Part shown: in pieces, positions 51,102 to 59,388 of the stretch
Numbering within the stretch: the first letter of the stretch is position 1
Layout of the letters: every line of letters begins with the position of its first letter
Assembly (NCBI RefSeq): GCF_900115295.1
Contig: NZ_FOVZ01000008.1
Coordinates: 62,001 to 126,000 of the forward strand
Length of the DNA stretch: 64,000 nt
DNA from: Sphingomonas sp. OK281
GTDB lineage: Bacteria > Pseudomonadota > Alphaproteobacteria > Sphingomonadales > Sphingomonadaceae
Direction of reading: 5' to 3'
Translations under genes and position numbers: made by a program
Notes under the pieces: model-generated
Told to the model about the DNA's origin: nothing
The model's database searches: none
The model's input: only the letters and a program-made list of their open reading frames with translations

Positions 51102-51896
51102 TTACCGTCGTCGTATGCGACGCGGCCTCGATCTCGATCCGGTGAAGCCCAACTCGATCAGATTGGCAACGCGCGCATCACGCGCCGAAACGCTGGTCTC
51201 ACCTAGCACGACGACCACGATACGCCGACCTCGACGCATCGCCGACGCTGCGAGATTGTAGCCGGCGTCGGACGTGTACCCGGTCTTGATGCCGTCGACG
51301 CCCGCAACCCGACCGAGCAGATGGTTGTGATTGCCAATGCGACGCGATCTCCACTGGATCGTACGCTTGCTGAACCGGGCATATTGCCGCGGAAAGCGCC
51401 TGACGATGGCGCGCGCGAGCTTCGCCATGTCGCTCGCCGTTGTCATGTTACCAGCGCTGGTCAGTCCCGATGCGTTTGCAAACCGCGTATTCCGCATCCC
51501 AAGCTGGCGCGCCTTTGCCGTCATCAGTCTGGCAAATTTCGGCTCACTACCTGCAATGCGTTCGGCCACGGCAACGGCCAGGTCGTTCGACGAGATCGCT
51601 GCGATAGCATCCAGCGCCTTGCCGACTGTGATCCTTCCACCTGCAGCTATACCCAAGTGCGTCGCCGGCTGGCGCGCCGCCCGGCGGGATATCGGCAAAG
51701 GGTCACTTGGTCGTAAGCGGCCGTCGGCAAGAGCTTCGAATGCGAGATACAGCGTCATCAGCTTGGTCAGTGAAGCGGGCCGTCTCGCTGCATCCGGCGC
51801 CTCCGAAAACAGAACGGTACCGGTTGAGGCATCGACCACAATCTCAGAGACGCGAGATCGGGCATATGCCGCCTGCACAGGTAGGCCGAATGCCAA
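51102..51896 (-). CDS. D-alanyl-D-alanine carboxypeptidase (serine PBP family S11)
   Basis: A serine peptidase of about 264 residues. The three active-site motifs are all present: PASLTKLM near residue 42-45, AISSNDLAVA near 101-104 and GIKTGYTSDAGYN near 205. It trims peptidoglycan pentapeptides in the periplasm. The in-frame start at 51896 (TTG) gives only a stub of a signal peptide (LPVQAAYA). A much better signal peptide appears if one base is shifted upstream, starting at ATG 51946, so the 5' end may be frameshifted. Confidence 0.85.
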   Translation of the reverse strand: MAFGLPVQAAYARSRVSEIVVDASTGTVLFSEAPDAARRPASLTKLMTLYLAFEALADGRLRPSDPLPISRRAARQPATHLGIAAGGRITVGKALDAIAAISSNDLAVAVAERIAGSEPKFARLMTAKARQLGMRNTRFANASGLTSAGNMTTASDMAKLARAIVRRFPRQYARFSKRTIQWRSRRIGNHNHLLGRVAGVDGIKTGYTSDAGYNLAASAMRRGRRIVVVVLGETSVSARDARVANLIELGFTGSRSRPRRIRRR

Positions 51897-52042
51897 GCTG
51901 GCAACGATAAAACAGATCTGCGAACGCCGTAGAGAACTGAAAACATGCCGAAGTTGGTATCCTCAATGAGCCTTGAGGATGCCAACTCTGACCTGACTGC
52001 TGCCTTAAGCGGCACGCTTCGAAAGGTGCCTCGGAGCGACCG

Positions 52043-52312
52043 CTACTCGAGGTCACTTTCTGTCACTGTTATCAGATTGGCCGTTGGCCGCAGCTCGGCG
52101 AGATCAGCGCAGATATCGAGAATTTCGTCGCTGAACCGCTCGAACAGTTCCAGGGCGTCATTGTCTGGTTCGTCGCCGCTCACTTCACGCAAAACGGCGT
52201 ATTTCACGGCAAAATCGCGGTCGTCGCTGTCGATTTCGGCGGTAAACTCGACCTGCTTTTCGCGGTCGTTGTCGACCAGGCTGTCTTGATCAATCGTGAG
52301 ACGGTTCGCCAT
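52043..52312 (-). CDS. Small acidic hypothetical protein
   Basis: An 89-residue acidic protein: MANRLTIDQDSLVDNDREKQ, then FAVKYAVLREVSGDEPDNDA. It loosely resembles DUF1488 proteins in size and in the strand-then-helix layout, but this is weak. No function assigned. Confidence 0.5.
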   Translation of the reverse strand: MANRLTIDQDSLVDNDREKQVEFTAEIDSDDRDFAVKYAVLREVSGDEPDNDALELFERFSDEILDICADLAELRPTANLITVTESDLE

Positions 52313-52371
52313 GTATCACTGCTTCCTCGGTTGGCAGGCTCCCCTGCCCCAAGGTTACGTGGCGCGCAAAC

Positions 52372-52593
52372 TTAGCAAAGGCTGATCCCGCGGTACGTTG
52401 CATCGTCTACGATGATTTTGGCAGTTCCCGGCCCGACGATCGTGTTCACCTTCCCCAGCGTCGTATCGATCGTGTCCCCTGGAAACATGATCTCGACCAC
52501 ATGGGATTTCGGGACCGGGAGGCCATCCGCGTCGATTACCATCGGCGCCGGTAGCAATTGAACACGAAAGGTAGGAATGTCGGAATTGGTCAT
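52372..52593 (-). CDS. Small hypothetical protein
   Basis: A 73-residue protein: MTNSDIPTFRVQLLPAPMVI, then VEIMFPGDTIDTTLGKVN and GISLC at the end. Mostly beta-strand by composition. GGAGAAGG precedes the ATG. No family recognised. Confidence 0.5.
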   Translation of the reverse strand: MTNSDIPTFRVQLLPAPMVIDADGLPVPKSHVVEIMFPGDTIDTTLGKVNTIVGPGTAKIIVDDATYRGISLC

Positions 52594-52797
52594 GGTGCCT
52601 TCTCCGGCCTAATGGATCAGTGTCAATGCCCAGGGGCTGCAACGTAGAAACCGTTCCAGCATGGGGCAGGAGTAAACACAGTCGCCTTAGAAAACTGCGA
52701 TCAAAGCCGGTAAGTCGGTCATGGACTTGGCACATGACCGCCGGGCTTATAGGCATGGGCGCGTTAATCATCGACGCAATCTCGAAAGTCAGGTTTC

Positions 52798-52998
52798 ATG
52801 CAGGTCATCGTCCGCGACAACAACGTCGACCAGGCTCTTCGCGTTCTGAAAAAGAAGCTGCAGCGCGAAGGCGTCTACCGCGAGATGAAGCTGCGCCGCC
52901 ATTTCGAGAAACCGTCGGAGAAGCGCGCTCGCGAACACGCAGCGGCCGTTAGCCGGGCGCGCAAGGCCGATCGCAAACGCGCCGAAAAGGATCAGTAA
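52798..52998 (+). CDS. rpsU: 30S ribosomal protein S21
   Basis: A 66-residue basic protein. MQVIVRDNNVDQALRVLKKK, then LQREGVYREMKLRRHFEKPS and a Lys/Arg-rich tail, is the complete S21 family signature. S21 binds the 16S rRNA 3' region and helps initiation. Finding it in a plasmid-like accessory region is unusual; alphaproteobacteria often carry several S21 copies, so this may be a mobile spare. Confidence 0.93.
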   Translation: MQVIVRDNNVDQALRVLKKKLQREGVYREMKLRRHFEKPSEKRAREHAAAVSRARKADRKRAEKDQ

Positions 52999-53020
52999 GC
53001 CTCAGGGTTTGGTTAGACCG

Positions 53021-53371
53021 TCACCGTGTGGGTGCGTGCTGTTTGCTCAGGCGGCGTACAACAGAGACGAGCTTCGCCATCGCGGGGTCACGGATCGGCT
53101 CGGCGAGCCGCATCTCCCTGCTTCGTCCGTCGATCGTCAGGCCAACCGTATACGTGCGCGCATCCGGCCTCGCTATATCAGTCGATGGCTCGCAACCGAA
53201 GAAGTCAGCCTGGTCGGCAAGGCTGGTGAGTTCCTGACGCTCGGGCGTTGCGAGGTCGCCGAACGAAATGGCCTGTTCCTTCGCAAGCCCTGGAAAATGG
53301 GCAAGGCCTCCCTCGATCCGTACCCGGGCTTCGCCCGTCACGGTCTCGTCGCAAGCCTTGCCCATCTGCAT
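53021..53371 (-). CDS. Emfourin-like inhibitor of M4 protease
   Basis: A 116-residue protein. ARVRIEGGLAHFPGLAKEQA, LTSLADQADFFGCEP and DARTYTVGLTIDGRSREMRL match the emfourin pattern, the protein inhibitor co-encoded with protealysin. The ATG overlaps the protease stop as TGATG with GGAG upstream, so the two are translated together. It most likely blocks the M4 protease in the cytoplasm. Confidence 0.78.
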   Translation of the reverse strand: MQMGKACDETVTGEARVRIEGGLAHFPGLAKEQAISFGDLATPERQELTSLADQADFFGCEPSTDIARPDARTYTVGLTIDGRSREMRLAEPIRDPAMAKLVSVVRRLSKQHAPTR

Positions 53372-54450
53372 CAGATCACTCCAACCGTTGTCCATGCTTC
53401 GGCGACGGCTGTCGTCTCGGCACTGTCCGTACCGTGCAAACGCCGCGCGACGTCGATCGTGACGCGGGCAAAGCCGGCGAAGTCCGTGTTGGCCCGCGTA
53501 TTGGGGTCCAGCAGCGCATTGTACCATATCCGACCGGCACGGTCCCATGCGTTTCTACCGATCGTCGTCGCGGCCAGGTAGAAGGCCCGGTTGGGGATAC
53601 CGGAGTTGATATGAACCCCGCCATTGTCCTGATTGGTGCGGACGAAATTGTCCATGTGGCCGGGCTGCGGGTCCTTGCCGAGGACAGGATCGTCATAGGC
53701 CGTGCCGGGCTCCTTCATCGACCGCAGCGCGACGCCGTTGACCGCCGAAGTCAGCAGTCCGGCACCAATGAGCCAGTCCGCCTGGTCGGCTGTCTGGCCC
53801 AGCAGCTTCTGCTTCACCAGGCTGCCGAACACGTCAGAGATGCTCTCGTTGAGCGCGCCCGACTGGTTGAAGTAGGCAAGCCCTGCCTCCCTCTCGGTGA
53901 CGCCGTGGGTAAGCTCGTGACCAATGACATCGAGCGCGATCGTGAAGCGGTTGAACAGCTCGCCATCACCATCGCCGAACACCATCTGAGCGCCGTCCCA
54001 GAAAGCGTTGTCATAGTCCTGGTCGTAATGGACTGTCGCATCGAGGGGCAGCCCGGCATCGTCGATCGAGTTGCGCTGATAGGCTTCCCAGAACAACGCG
54101 AACGTTGCACCCAAGCCATCATACGCCTCGTCGACTACGATATCGCCTGTTGGTCCCTCCCCTTCGCGCCGCACGACCACAGAACCAGGCGCTTCAGGTT
54201 CGCCGCCAGCGTCTCGGATCGTTCGGAGCGGACTGGGGACAAGGATGTTGCCCGCAGCCGACCGCCGTCGGGCAAGATCTCCGTTGACGGGGCCCGCCGT
54301 ACTTGCCCGGACGATCCGGATGGTCGGGTCGATCATCAGGCTGTGCATCGCCATTGCGCGCAGCGCAGGTGAACCGTTCTCGGCGATCTTGGAGAGGATG
54401 TAGGGCGGCAGGATGCAGTGAAGCGAATGCCGATGCGTGGACATGCACAT
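53371..54450 (-). CDS. M4 family metallopeptidase, protealysin-like
   Basis: A 359-residue thermolysin-family protease without a signal peptide. The short propeptide (RHSLHCILPPYILSKIAENG) is of the protealysin type. The zinc site reads GHELTHGVTE (H178, E179, H182), the third ligand NESISDVFG (E202), and the catalytic His lies in NGGVHINSGIPNRAFY near residue 280. AAGGAG precedes the ATG. It is followed by an emfourin-like inhibitor and preceded by a membrane protein and a nuclease gene on the same strand. Confidence 0.92.
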   Translation of the reverse strand: MCMSTHRHSLHCILPPYILSKIAENGSPALRAMAMHSLMIDPTIRIVRASTAGPVNGDLARRRSAAGNILVPSPLRTIRDAGGEPEAPGSVVVRREGEGPTGDIVVDEAYDGLGATFALFWEAYQRNSIDDAGLPLDATVHYDQDYDNAFWDGAQMVFGDGDGELFNRFTIALDVIGHELTHGVTEREAGLAYFNQSGALNESISDVFGSLVKQKLLGQTADQADWLIGAGLLTSAVNGVALRSMKEPGTAYDDPVLGKDPQPGHMDNFVRTNQDNGGVHINSGIPNRAFYLAATTIGRNAWDRAGRIWYNALLDPNTRANTDFAGFARVTIDVARRLHGTDSAETTAVAEAWTTVGVI

Positions 54451-54469
54451 GATCGTGTCTCCTTATCAA

Positions 54470-55231
54470 TTAGCGGCGGGAGTGGCGAAGCGCGAAGGGG
54501 ACGAGCGCGACCCACATGATGGTGATGAAAGCGAGAAACTGGCTGGTCTGCGCCGGGCCGCCCGGGAGGTAGCCAAAGCCCCCCAGCGAGGCAGCGTAGA
54601 GCTCGAACGAAATAACCGACACGCCGATTGCCAGCACATCTGCATCTCCCCCTCTCTCCTCCTGCGTTCCGAACCAGCGCAACGCGATGACGAACAGCGT
54701 GATGATGACGATCAGGATCAAGCGAATGACGATGTCGTTGCCCGCGATGCCTATGGCGAGGGGGTAAAGCGTTACCGCCTCGACCGGGAATAGCTTCACT
54801 AGGCTGGTGTAATATGGCTCGGGCGTTGGATCGGGCTGGCGCCCGGGTCTTACCAACGGCGTTGATGATCGTCGAAGCCGCAGCGCGCCGCGCAGGGCTG
54901 GCCGAGCGGACGCCACCCCATCATTAGCAAACGCCGCAATCGCGCGCTGTACGGCTGCCGCGTACCGCGACACCTCTGCATCGCCTGGTGTAAGTGCCGC
55001 GCCGATCGCCGTCGCCTGTTCGCAGCGATCCAGGATCGTCGCGAACGCCGGTCGGTCCACGGCCTCGGGGCTGTGCAACGAAGCGAACCGATCGCGTTCG
55101 TTACCGAGAGCCGTGCGTAAGCCGAATATCGTATCGAAGAAGCGCGGGAGATAGCGGGGGTTCTCGGTCAGTCCCTGAAGCTGATCGATAAGCGCATCTG
55201 CAGCCTCCACGGCCTGGGTAAAGGTGGTCAT
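54470..55231 (-). CDS. Hypothetical membrane protein
   Basis: A 253-residue protein. The N-terminal 140 residues are soluble and helical (TQAVEAADALIDQLQGLTEN); the C-terminal 100 hold about three membrane helices (LFPVEAVTLYPLAIGIAG, IRLILIVIITLFVIALRWF, FLAFITIMWVALVPFALRH). It lies 20 bases before the M4 protease on the same strand. No family recognised. Possibly the membrane partner of this operon. Confidence 0.65.
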   Translation of the reverse strand: MTTFTQAVEAADALIDQLQGLTENPRYLPRFFDTIFGLRTALGNERDRFASLHSPEAVDRPAFATILDRCEQATAIGAALTPGDAEVSRYAAAVQRAIAAFANDGVASARPALRGALRLRRSSTPLVRPGRQPDPTPEPYYTSLVKLFPVEAVTLYPLAIGIAGNDIVIRLILIVIITLFVIALRWFGTQEERGGDADVLAIGVSVISFELYAASLGGFGYLPGGPAQTSQFLAFITIMWVALVPFALRHSRR

Positions 55232-55241
55232 CGGATCCTCC

Positions 55242-55514
55242 TCAGGCGGGGGTGGCGATCGACGCGATCAGTCCGAGCGCGCGGGTGATGCGATCGATGT
55301 TCAGTCGAGCCGCGGCACGGCGCTGCTGCGGCGATAAGCGACCGGCCAAGGCATCCCTCAGCCCGGTCTGGGCTTTCGCGGCGAGATCAATGGCGTCTGC
55401 GACTTCAGCCGCTCGTACGGGTCCCTGCTTCGCGGCCTCGCGGGCGGCAAAAACACGGATCGCAAGCTGCTCGCGCTGTTCGGCCGACAGATTGGTGCGG
55501 TTGCGAAGGTACAA
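55242..55514 (-). CDS. Small helical protein
   Basis: A 90-residue helical protein: RNRTNLSAEQREQLAIRVFA, then AEVADAIDLAAKAQTGLRDA. The start at a TTG lacks a ribosome site. Another frame just upstream opens with ATGACCGACATG and runs to the same place, so the true N-terminus may have been lost to a frameshift. It lies 10 bases before the membrane protein. Function unknown. Confidence 0.5.
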   Translation of the reverse strand: MYLRNRTNLSAEQREQLAIRVFAAREAAKQGPVRAAEVADAIDLAAKAQTGLRDALAGRLSPQQRRAAARLNIDRITRALGLIASIATPA

Positions 55515-55617
55515 GCATGGGGCCGTCGATCATGTCGGTCATTGTCCGACTCTCCTTGTTGATCCGACAGTCGATGTTCCATATATGTTCTTTGTAGGAC
55601 AGCGCTATTTGCGGCCG

Positions 55618-56424
55618 TTACAGCCTAATATCTTCGGCCTCGGTAATCAGCACCCGGACAGCGTCGCCGGTCGCCTTCTCCTCGTTCGAGAATCCGTCGA
55701 ACTCCCGCAACGACCCAAAGTCGAGGTTCGTCAGGCCTTCTATCGCGAGGACTGATCGCTGATAGGTCTTGAACGCTCCGAACAGGAGCGACTGCGCGTC
55801 TAGATCGACATCATGATCGATCAGATAGGCGGAGGCCGATGGACGACCGTCGTCATGGATGAAGGCCACGACCTTCCAATAAGCCAGCCGAATAGCGACG
55901 CCGCGGTAAACCGGATCATTGCCCCTGAAGACTGGCCCCGTAAAAACGGTCGCACGTTCGCCGACCCGGCGCGTGTTGCTGAGAATATAGTCCTCGAGGC
56001 TCAACCAGGATCGCTGATTGAAGACCGAGAGCTGTGGCGCGCAGTTGGTGAAATGGAAGGTATCGCGGTTGGCTACGCTGGCGGTCTGGCCCCAGTTGGG
56101 ATCTTCGCGCCGCACAAGATGGCCGCGATCGAAATCGTTGTCGGCATATAGCTCATCCCCCGCCTGGGCTGCTTCGGGAATGCGTCCGTCGAACGCCCAC
56201 GGATCACCGCCGCGCGGTACCGAGACGCTGGCGCTTCCATCGATATTGACGGCGGTGAACAGGGCTAGACGACGGCTTTTCGACATGACGACTGAGAAAT
56301 GCTCGTAGTCCAAGCGACTACTATCGCTCTCGGGAACTGACAGAACGTCCTCGGCGATGGCCGTCGCGTCAGGAAGCGACACCCTAAATTCGGTAAGAAA
56401 GTCTTCGAGGTAACCCGCGCCCAC
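55618..56424 (-). CDS. DNA/RNA non-specific endonuclease (NUC/EndA type)
   Basis: The 268 residues from a GTG at 56424 give a full NUC nuclease domain. YADNDFDRGHLVRREDPNWG holds the catalytic His (DRGH, near residue 102) and NRDTFHFTNCAPQLSVFNQR the metal-binding Asn. There is no signal peptide, so it would stay in the cytoplasm. The original start probably lies at 56542, in another frame; see the next entry. It heads the operon containing the M4 protease. Confidence 0.85.
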   Translation of the reverse strand: MGAGYLEDFLTEFRVSLPDATAIAEDVLSVPESDSSRLDYEHFSVVMSKSRRLALFTAVNIDGSASVSVPRGGDPWAFDGRIPEAAQAGDELYADNDFDRGHLVRREDPNWGQTASVANRDTFHFTNCAPQLSVFNQRSWLSLEDYILSNTRRVGERATVFTGPVFRGNDPVYRGVAIRLAYWKVVAFIHDDGRPSASAYLIDHDVDLDAQSLLFGAFKTYQRSVLAIEGLTNLDFGSLREFDGFSNEEKATGDAVRVLITEAEDIRL

Positions 56425-56542
56425 GGAACGTGCCTGGTTCGGACGTCCTGACCCCCTCCGGTTCGAACGGCAGCAAGCCAGGGTTCGAACGCCCCAGTTG
56501 CTGAAGGTCCGCCAAGCGGGGTCGATATGACAGGTTGATCAT
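56425..56542 (-). pseudogene. Frameshifted 5' part of the NUC nuclease gene
   Basis: AGAGGATCACC followed by ATG at 56542 opens a frame reading MINLSYRPRLADLQQLGRSN, then LPFEPEGVRTSEPGTF. Dropping one C near 56425 joins it smoothly to VGAGYLEDFL of the nuclease. This looks like the true N-terminus separated by a one-base insertion, either a real mutation or a sequencing error. Confidence 0.55.
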
Positions 56543-56628
56543 GGTGATCCTCTTTCTTTCGCTTCCATCAGTGACCAGTATGCTTGCTCCGCGGCGTCGT
56601 TGTTACATCCGGATGGGACGGCTCAGGA

Positions 56629-56874
56629 TCAAACGCATAAGGGCGCGAAGCGGCGAACTCGCGGCATCACGTGCGGCACCGCCCGGCTTTTCACAGCATC
56701 AACCCCTACCGGATCACGGCTCTGGGAGGCCGCGTTGTAGCCGCGTTGCCACGCAGCGCGCAGACGACTGCCGCGCCGGCCGCTGGGGCTATCGTTACCC
56801 ATGACGAAGCAGCGCCATCCCGCTTTCTGGGCTTCCCACAAATCGTCAACCGGCTGCGGTGAAAGCAGCACCAT
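56629..56874 (-). CDS. Small protein with ribosome-modulation-factor-like repeat
   Basis: An 81-residue basic protein. GWRCFVMGNDSPSGRRGSRL, then AAWQRGYNAASQSRD, follows the RMF-like pattern (Gly-rich turn, Arg-rich patch, AWxxGY). The start overlaps the end of the larger gene upstream. RMF dimerises ribosomes in E. coli; plasmid homologues are uncharacterised. The match is by pattern only. Confidence 0.5.
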   Translation of the reverse strand: MVLLSPQPVDDLWEAQKAGWRCFVMGNDSPSGRRGSRLRAAWQRGYNAASQSRDPVGVDAVKSRAVPHVMPRVRRFAPLCV

Positions 56875-58147
56875 AGCCTTCGGCGAGCGTGCCGCCTTCG
56901 GCCTCGATCCGGATCAGGTGGCCGCGGCGCGGCGCTGGACCGACATGGCGGGCGGTGAACTCCCCGAGCTTGCCAGTCAGACCTTTTATGGCCTTGCCCC
57001 AACGGATGTGGCCGGCACCCAGATTGTCCGTGCCGTCGTAGCCTCGGTCGAGCCAGCAGCGCAGGTGCGCACGCTGTTGCAGGAGCGAGTTTTGCGATCG
57101 CTCCATGTTCGCACACAGCGGCAGTGCGCTTGCGAAGGCGTCGACGATGCGAAGGTAGTCGCCCTGTACCGCGATCAGGACGTCGTCGAAATCGTGTCCA
57201 CTGAGGATGGCGCGGAGGGCATCGCCGTGGCTAGGATCGGCGATCATTTCGTCGGCGCGGTAAGCCGCGATCGGCACCTTCGTCTCGACCGGGCAGCCAT
57301 TCACGACGAAGCCGTCATGGCGGTCGATCGTGACTATCGTCATGGCCTCGGTGCCGGGTCGGGCGCGGATCTCATCAACGAGGCGCAGACTCGAGACGCG
57401 CATCAACCCTGGCGTCACCTCTTCGATCGTGGCGTCAGAGACAATCAGCAGACGCCTTGACCACCGCGTTGGGCGAGCATGATCGTTTCGCTTGGGCGAG
57501 CTGCTCGGCGCCGGTCGTGCCCTCGGCGGTAGCGGCGCTGCCGGACGTTGATTATCCCGGCGAATGGCGGCGAGGTTGCTGCGTCGCGCGGCGTCGAACA
57601 GGTCGGCCTGGTCACCGCCACCATCGGCAAAACCACGGTCATAGGCCTCGCGCTTGGCGTCCTGCCGTCGCGAGCCATCGGCGCAAAAGCGATGCTCCCA
57701 ACCGGCATCGGCCGCGGTCCAGCCGCTCGCGTAGGCAACGGCCAGATCCCAGTCATAGCCGTAGCGATCCCGGCCATGCAGGATCGCAATCTCGCTATCG
57801 ACAATCGTCCCTTCACGGGCGCGCGATTCCATGAAGGCGAAGTTCCGGGTCTGCCGTTCGGCCTCCGTCTTGGCGGCTATCGCGTCGTTCAATGGCTTCA
57901 TCGCCGCGATACGTTCGCGTCCCCTTGCCATCCGGTCCTCCAGTGGCGCCGTGGGTGGCAAATCCGGAAAGGATCGCCAGATCAGGGCCAGCTCGGTTGC
58001 CTGTTCGACCGACTGGCCACGCGTCAGCCAGCAACGCATATCGGTGGAATCAAAATAGTCCGGCTCTACGGCCTCGGCGTCACGCGGTGACCGGACAAGG
58101 GGGAACGCTCCCGCCGGGACGATCCCGGTGGGCTGCGATTGCAGCAT
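56846..58147 (-). CDS. Large hypothetical plasmid protein
   Basis: A 433-residue soluble protein. The N-terminal third contains DLAVAYASGWTAADAGWEHR and REAYDRGFADGGGD, two segments that follow the same Gly/Arg pattern as RMF-like domains. The C-terminal half holds SLRLVDEIRARPGTEAMTIV and YLRIVDAFASALPLCANMER. No enzyme motif was recognised. It belongs to the long minus-strand run of plasmid hypotheticals. Confidence 0.6.
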   Translation of the reverse strand: MLQSQPTGIVPAGAFPLVRSPRDAEAVEPDYFDSTDMRCWLTRGQSVEQATELALIWRSFPDLPPTAPLEDRMARGRERIAAMKPLNDAIAAKTEAERQTRNFAFMESRAREGTIVDSEIAILHGRDRYGYDWDLAVAYASGWTAADAGWEHRFCADGSRRQDAKREAYDRGFADGGGDQADLFDAARRSNLAAIRRDNQRPAAPLPPRARPAPSSSPKRNDHARPTRWSRRLLIVSDATIEEVTPGLMRVSSLRLVDEIRARPGTEAMTIVTIDRHDGFVVNGCPVETKVPIAAYRADEMIADPSHGDALRAILSGHDFDDVLIAVQGDYLRIVDAFASALPLCANMERSQNSLLQQRAHLRCWLDRGYDGTDNLGAGHIRWGKAIKGLTGKLGEFTARHVGPAPRRGHLIRIEAEGGTLAEGYGAAFTAAG

Positions 58148-58182
58148 CAGCAATGGCTCAATCCTTCAGAGGATGGGCGGGA

Positions 58183-58683
58183 TTACGCTTCGACCAGACG
58201 TTGGCGCGCGGCCTTCGCTTGTTGCGGAAAGGCCGCTGCGAGGTGGCCGTGAAGGATACCGAAGTCAGCGATCGGGAACGTCCCGTCGGCGTTCGGCCGC
58301 GTCGTCAGAAGCGCACCGATCACCAGCTCGACGTGGTCGAGGCGTTCGATCTTGGCGACCGAACCAGCGTAGATGACCGGGGGCGTAAATCCGGCCTCGA
58401 GCCATGACCCCAGACCTTCCTCTACCGCCTCGGCATATGCCTGAACGGCTTCGTCTTCCTCGTCCTCGATGTGGAGGGCAAGCGTCCGATAGACGCCAAA
58501 GTCATGTCGGTTCGTGTGCGGTCCAAGCTTGCAGCCGGCGGGCGGCATACCGTGCCGCGCTATGATCGCCAGCTTGTAGCCCAAGACCTCGAACGTGTTC
58601 ACGGCCTCGAAGTCCGGCGTCTGGCCGAGTTGGGCGCAGTCCTCGTTGGCCGGTGCGCCACCAATATCGATAATGTAGGACAT
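58183..58683 (-). CDS. Hypothetical plasmid protein
   Basis: A 166-residue acidic protein: MSYIIDIGGAPANEDCAQLG, then HTNRHDFGVYRTLALHIEDE and VAKIERLDHVELVIGALLTT. GGAG precedes the ATG; the open frame extends further upstream without a ribosome site. No family recognised. Confidence 0.6.
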   Translation of the reverse strand: MSYIIDIGGAPANEDCAQLGQTPDFEAVNTFEVLGYKLAIIARHGMPPAGCKLGPHTNRHDFGVYRTLALHIEDEEDEAVQAYAEAVEEGLGSWLEAGFTPPVIYAGSVAKIERLDHVELVIGALLTTRPNADGTFPIADFGILHGHLAAAFPQQAKAARQRLVEA

Positions 58684-58759
58684 GGGGTATCTCCATCGAT
58701 CCACTTGGATCAACCCAAACACCATCCCTCTTCCCTCTAACCGCCGCGAAGCGTGGTGC

Positions 58760-59059
58760 TCAAGATCGATAAAGGAACCGCTGCGCCGGTCCGTCGACAG
58801 ACCCGAGCGTCTTGAGGCGGTCGGTCTCAAGCGTAGCGCCGAGCGTTTCCGGCAGGTTGGCATAGCGGCCAGCAATCTCGATCGCCGCTGCTGCGGTCGG
58901 TAGCTCGTCGGGCTCAGTACCCTGCCATTCGACCATGTCTTCCTCGCCTTTCATGGTCGGGTGAGGACGCAGGACCTGCACGAAGAACGTCGCCAGGGGA
59001 CGATCCCAACCGATCGCTACGGTGGTGCCGGCGTTGCCGGTGAATGTATGACGGCTCAT
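58760..59059 (-). CDS. Hypothetical plasmid protein
   Basis: A 99-residue protein: MSRHTFTGNAGTTVAIGWDR, then PLATFFVQVLRPHP and helical LPTAAAAIEIAGRYANLP. Similar small proteins occur in the same gene order on other alphaproteobacterial plasmids, as far as I recall. Function unknown. Confidence 0.6.
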   Translation of the reverse strand: MSRHTFTGNAGTTVAIGWDRPLATFFVQVLRPHPTMKGEEDMVEWQGTEPDELPTAAAAIEIAGRYANLPETLGATLETDRLKTLGSVDGPAQRFLYRS

Positions 59060-59078
59060 CGATTAATCCCCCAATCGG

Positions 59079-59375
59079 TCAGGAAGCGAGCGTAATCCAC
59101 GCAAGCTGCCACGGGCGCGGATGCGGCGTAAAGCGGAGTACGCCAGGGACCTGTTCAGCATCACCAGCCAGCCGCTCGACCAGCCAGTCGATATAGAGGA
59201 TGGCATCGGCCATATCCCCGTCGAGCAGGTCGTCGAGCATCGCCGACTGGCGCGCGTGATCCTCGGTGAGCATCGACCAGTCGAGCGCATCAAGGAAACG
59301 CTCCCGTCGCTCGATGAAGTGCGCAATGCGCGTGGCGTCGGCTCGTGCAACCGCGAGCGCGTCTTGGATGTGCAT
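59079..59375 (-). CDS. Small acidic hypothetical protein
   Basis: A 98-residue helical protein: MHIQDALAVARADATRIAHF, then MLDDLLDGDMADAILYIDWL. AAGGAG lies eight bases before the chosen ATG at 59375. It follows the gene at 59389 by 13 bases, in the same operon. Function unknown. Confidence 0.6.
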   Translation of the reverse strand: MHIQDALAVARADATRIAHFIERRERFLDALDWSMLTEDHARQSAMLDDLLDGDMADAILYIDWLVERLAGDAEQVPGVLRFTPHPRPWQLAWITLAS

Positions 59376-59388
59376 GGGCATCACTCCT

